7,321 nt of DNA from Gammaproteobacteria bacterium (lineage in GTDB: Bacteria; Pseudomonadota; Gammaproteobacteria; Arenicellales; Arenicellaceae). Under the pieces are notes generated by a model that saw only the letters and a list, made by a program, of their open reading frames with translations, was not told the origin of the DNA and made no database searches. The stretch spans positions 1 to 7,321 of the forward strand of contig JAUHZM010000154.1 in assembly GCA_030426005.1 (NCBI GenBank), given 5' to 3'. Positions 6,510 to 7,321 of the stretch are shown piece by piece. How positions within the stretch are numbered: position 1 is the first letter of the stretch; each line of letters starts with the position of its first letter. The position numbers were made by a program, and so were the translations under genes.

Positions 6510-7321
6510 ACTGTTCTCGGTACTTTTTAACCACACGCAATGCAATGACGTTCAGGCACAGCGTGATAACAAATAGAAACAGGCCAAGGGCAAAGGCCGC
6601 CAGTGTTTTGGCACTATCGAACTCCTGGTCACCGACCAGCAGCGTCACAATTTGGACGGTCACGGTGGTCACCGCTTCTAATGGATTCACCGTCAGATTC
6701 GCAGCGAGGCCAGCAGCCATCACCACAATCATGGTTTCACCGATCGCACGCGACGCAGCCAGCAGTACCCCACCGACGATACCAGGTAAGGCTGCCGGAA
6801 AAATAACCCGCTTAATGGTCTCAGACTGCGTGGCACCCAGGCCATAAGAACCATCTCGTAGACTTTGCGGCACCGCATTAATCACATCGTCAGATAAAGA
6901 CGACACAAATGGGATAATCATGATGCCCATCACAATCCCTGCTGCCAGAGCGCTCTCTGACGATACCGACAGATTGGCAATCCACTGAATACCGTTTTCT
7001 GCGCCCCAATCGCGAAACGAATCACCGAGATTTCGAATCGCCGGTGCGACCGTTAATGCAGCGAAGAAACCATACACCACGGTTGGAACCCCAGCCAGAA
7101 TCTCGAGCGCTGGTTTTACAATGCTCCGGACTCGCGCACCGGCATACTCCGACAGGTAAATCGCAGACATCAAACCAACTGGTACCGCAATTAACATGGC
7201 GATGAACGAAATCAGTAAGGTACCGACAATCAGAGGGATGACGCCAAATGAGCCGGACGCACCAGTTTGATCCGCGCGGATCGCAATTTGAGGACTCCAG
7301 TGCGTACCGAACAAGAATTCC
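6502..7321 (-). CDS. pstC: PstC phosphate ABC transporter permease, C-terminal part (5' end outside window)
   Basis: Partial permease, 272 codons to the TGA at 6502-6504; the frame stays open through the window edge. The first visible residues, EFLFGTHWSP, match the FLFGTxWxP motif that follows the first membrane segment of PstC. A TTG at 7314 lies inside this motif and is not a real start. Numbering from the TTG codon as 1, hydrophobic segments lie at about 25-54, 71-93, 121-140, 177-205 and 237-262. The EAA-type coupling loop GSYGLGATQSETIKRVIFP (155-173) should contact PstB. SRAIGETMIVVMAAG (188-202) holds an Arg-Glu pair conserved in PstC (GRALGET in E. coli, from memory). It is co-transcribed with pstA, whose ATG lies inside its last codons. 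How much of the N-terminus is missing cannot be told: long PstC forms carry a large periplasmic insertion that would lie outside this window. Confidence 0.95.
   Translation of the reverse strand, partial: EFLFGTHWSPQIAIRADQTGASGSFGVIPLIVGTLLISFIAMLIAVPVGLMSAIYLSEYAGARVRSIVKPALEILAGVPTVVYGFFAALTVAPAIRNLGDSFRDWGAENGIQWIANLSVSSESALAAGIVMGIMIIPFVSSLSDDVINAVPQSLRDGSYGLGATQSETIKRVIFPAALPGIVGGVLLAASRAIGETMIVVMAAGLAANLTVNPLEAVTTVTVQIVTLLVGDQEFDSAKTLAAFALGLFLFVITLCLNVIALRVVKKYREQYD
6507..6518 (-). promoter_or_regulatory. pstA ribosome binding site and coupled start
   Basis: Minus-strand GAGA (6518-6515) lies five bases before the ATG at 6509, inside the last codons of pstC. The pstC TGA (6504-6502) falls within the first three pstA codons. 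This fixes the pstA start in preference to the TTG at 6545 and implies reuse of ribosomes finishing pstC, giving matched amounts of the two permease subunits. Confidence 0.7.

Noticed and set aside
7315..7320. GAATTC at the right edge, as a possible cloning junction
   Set aside because: The pstC reading frame runs through it with the expected family motif, so nothing suggests an artificial join; a six-base site can occur by chance.

Overview
The window is a phosphate-starvation (Pho) locus from a Gram-negative proteobacterium. It is most likely a gammaproteobacterium: the visible part of PhoB is close to the E. coli protein, the sensor has the short two-helix PhoR layout, and the gene order is pstC-pstA-pstB-phoU. 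PstA carries a large periplasmic insertion of the kind seen in pseudomonads and many marine or environmental proteobacteria rather than the compact enteric form. I cannot name a genus.

Layout. On the plus strand, 1-398 is the C-terminal part of phoB (response regulator, cut by the left edge) and 415-1725 is phoR (sensor kinase). On the minus strand, transcription runs from the right edge: pstC (7321-6502, 5' end cut off), pstA (6509-5190), pstB (5157-4327) and phoU (4281-3568). A strong intrinsic terminator at about 3489-3523 follows phoU. The last minus-strand gene (3447-1759) encodes an OB-fold plus endonuclease/exonuclease/phosphatase (EEP) protein that faces phoR tail to tail. The window is almost entirely coding; no gene-free stretch exceeds 300 bases.

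How the genes work together. PstC and PstA form the membrane channel and PstB the ATPase of the high-affinity phosphate importer. PhoU links transporter state to PhoR, which phosphorylates or dephosphorylates PhoB, and PhoB activates phosphate-scavenging genes. The periplasmic binding protein PstS and the pst promoter are not in the window. The EEP nuclease would fit a role in recovering phosphate from nucleic acid, but it has no visible signal peptide, so its location and role are open.

Most useful corrections to a naive annotation. The longest open frame of the nuclease gene begins inside the terminator hairpin that ends the pst-phoU operon, so its first 25 codons are probably not translated and a GTG at 3447 is the better start. 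The longest frames of pstA and pstB begin with TTG codons, but ATG codons further in (6509 and 5157) have better ribosome binding sites. I found no wholly new system here; this is a recognisable Pho locus with an accessory nuclease inserted between its two halves.
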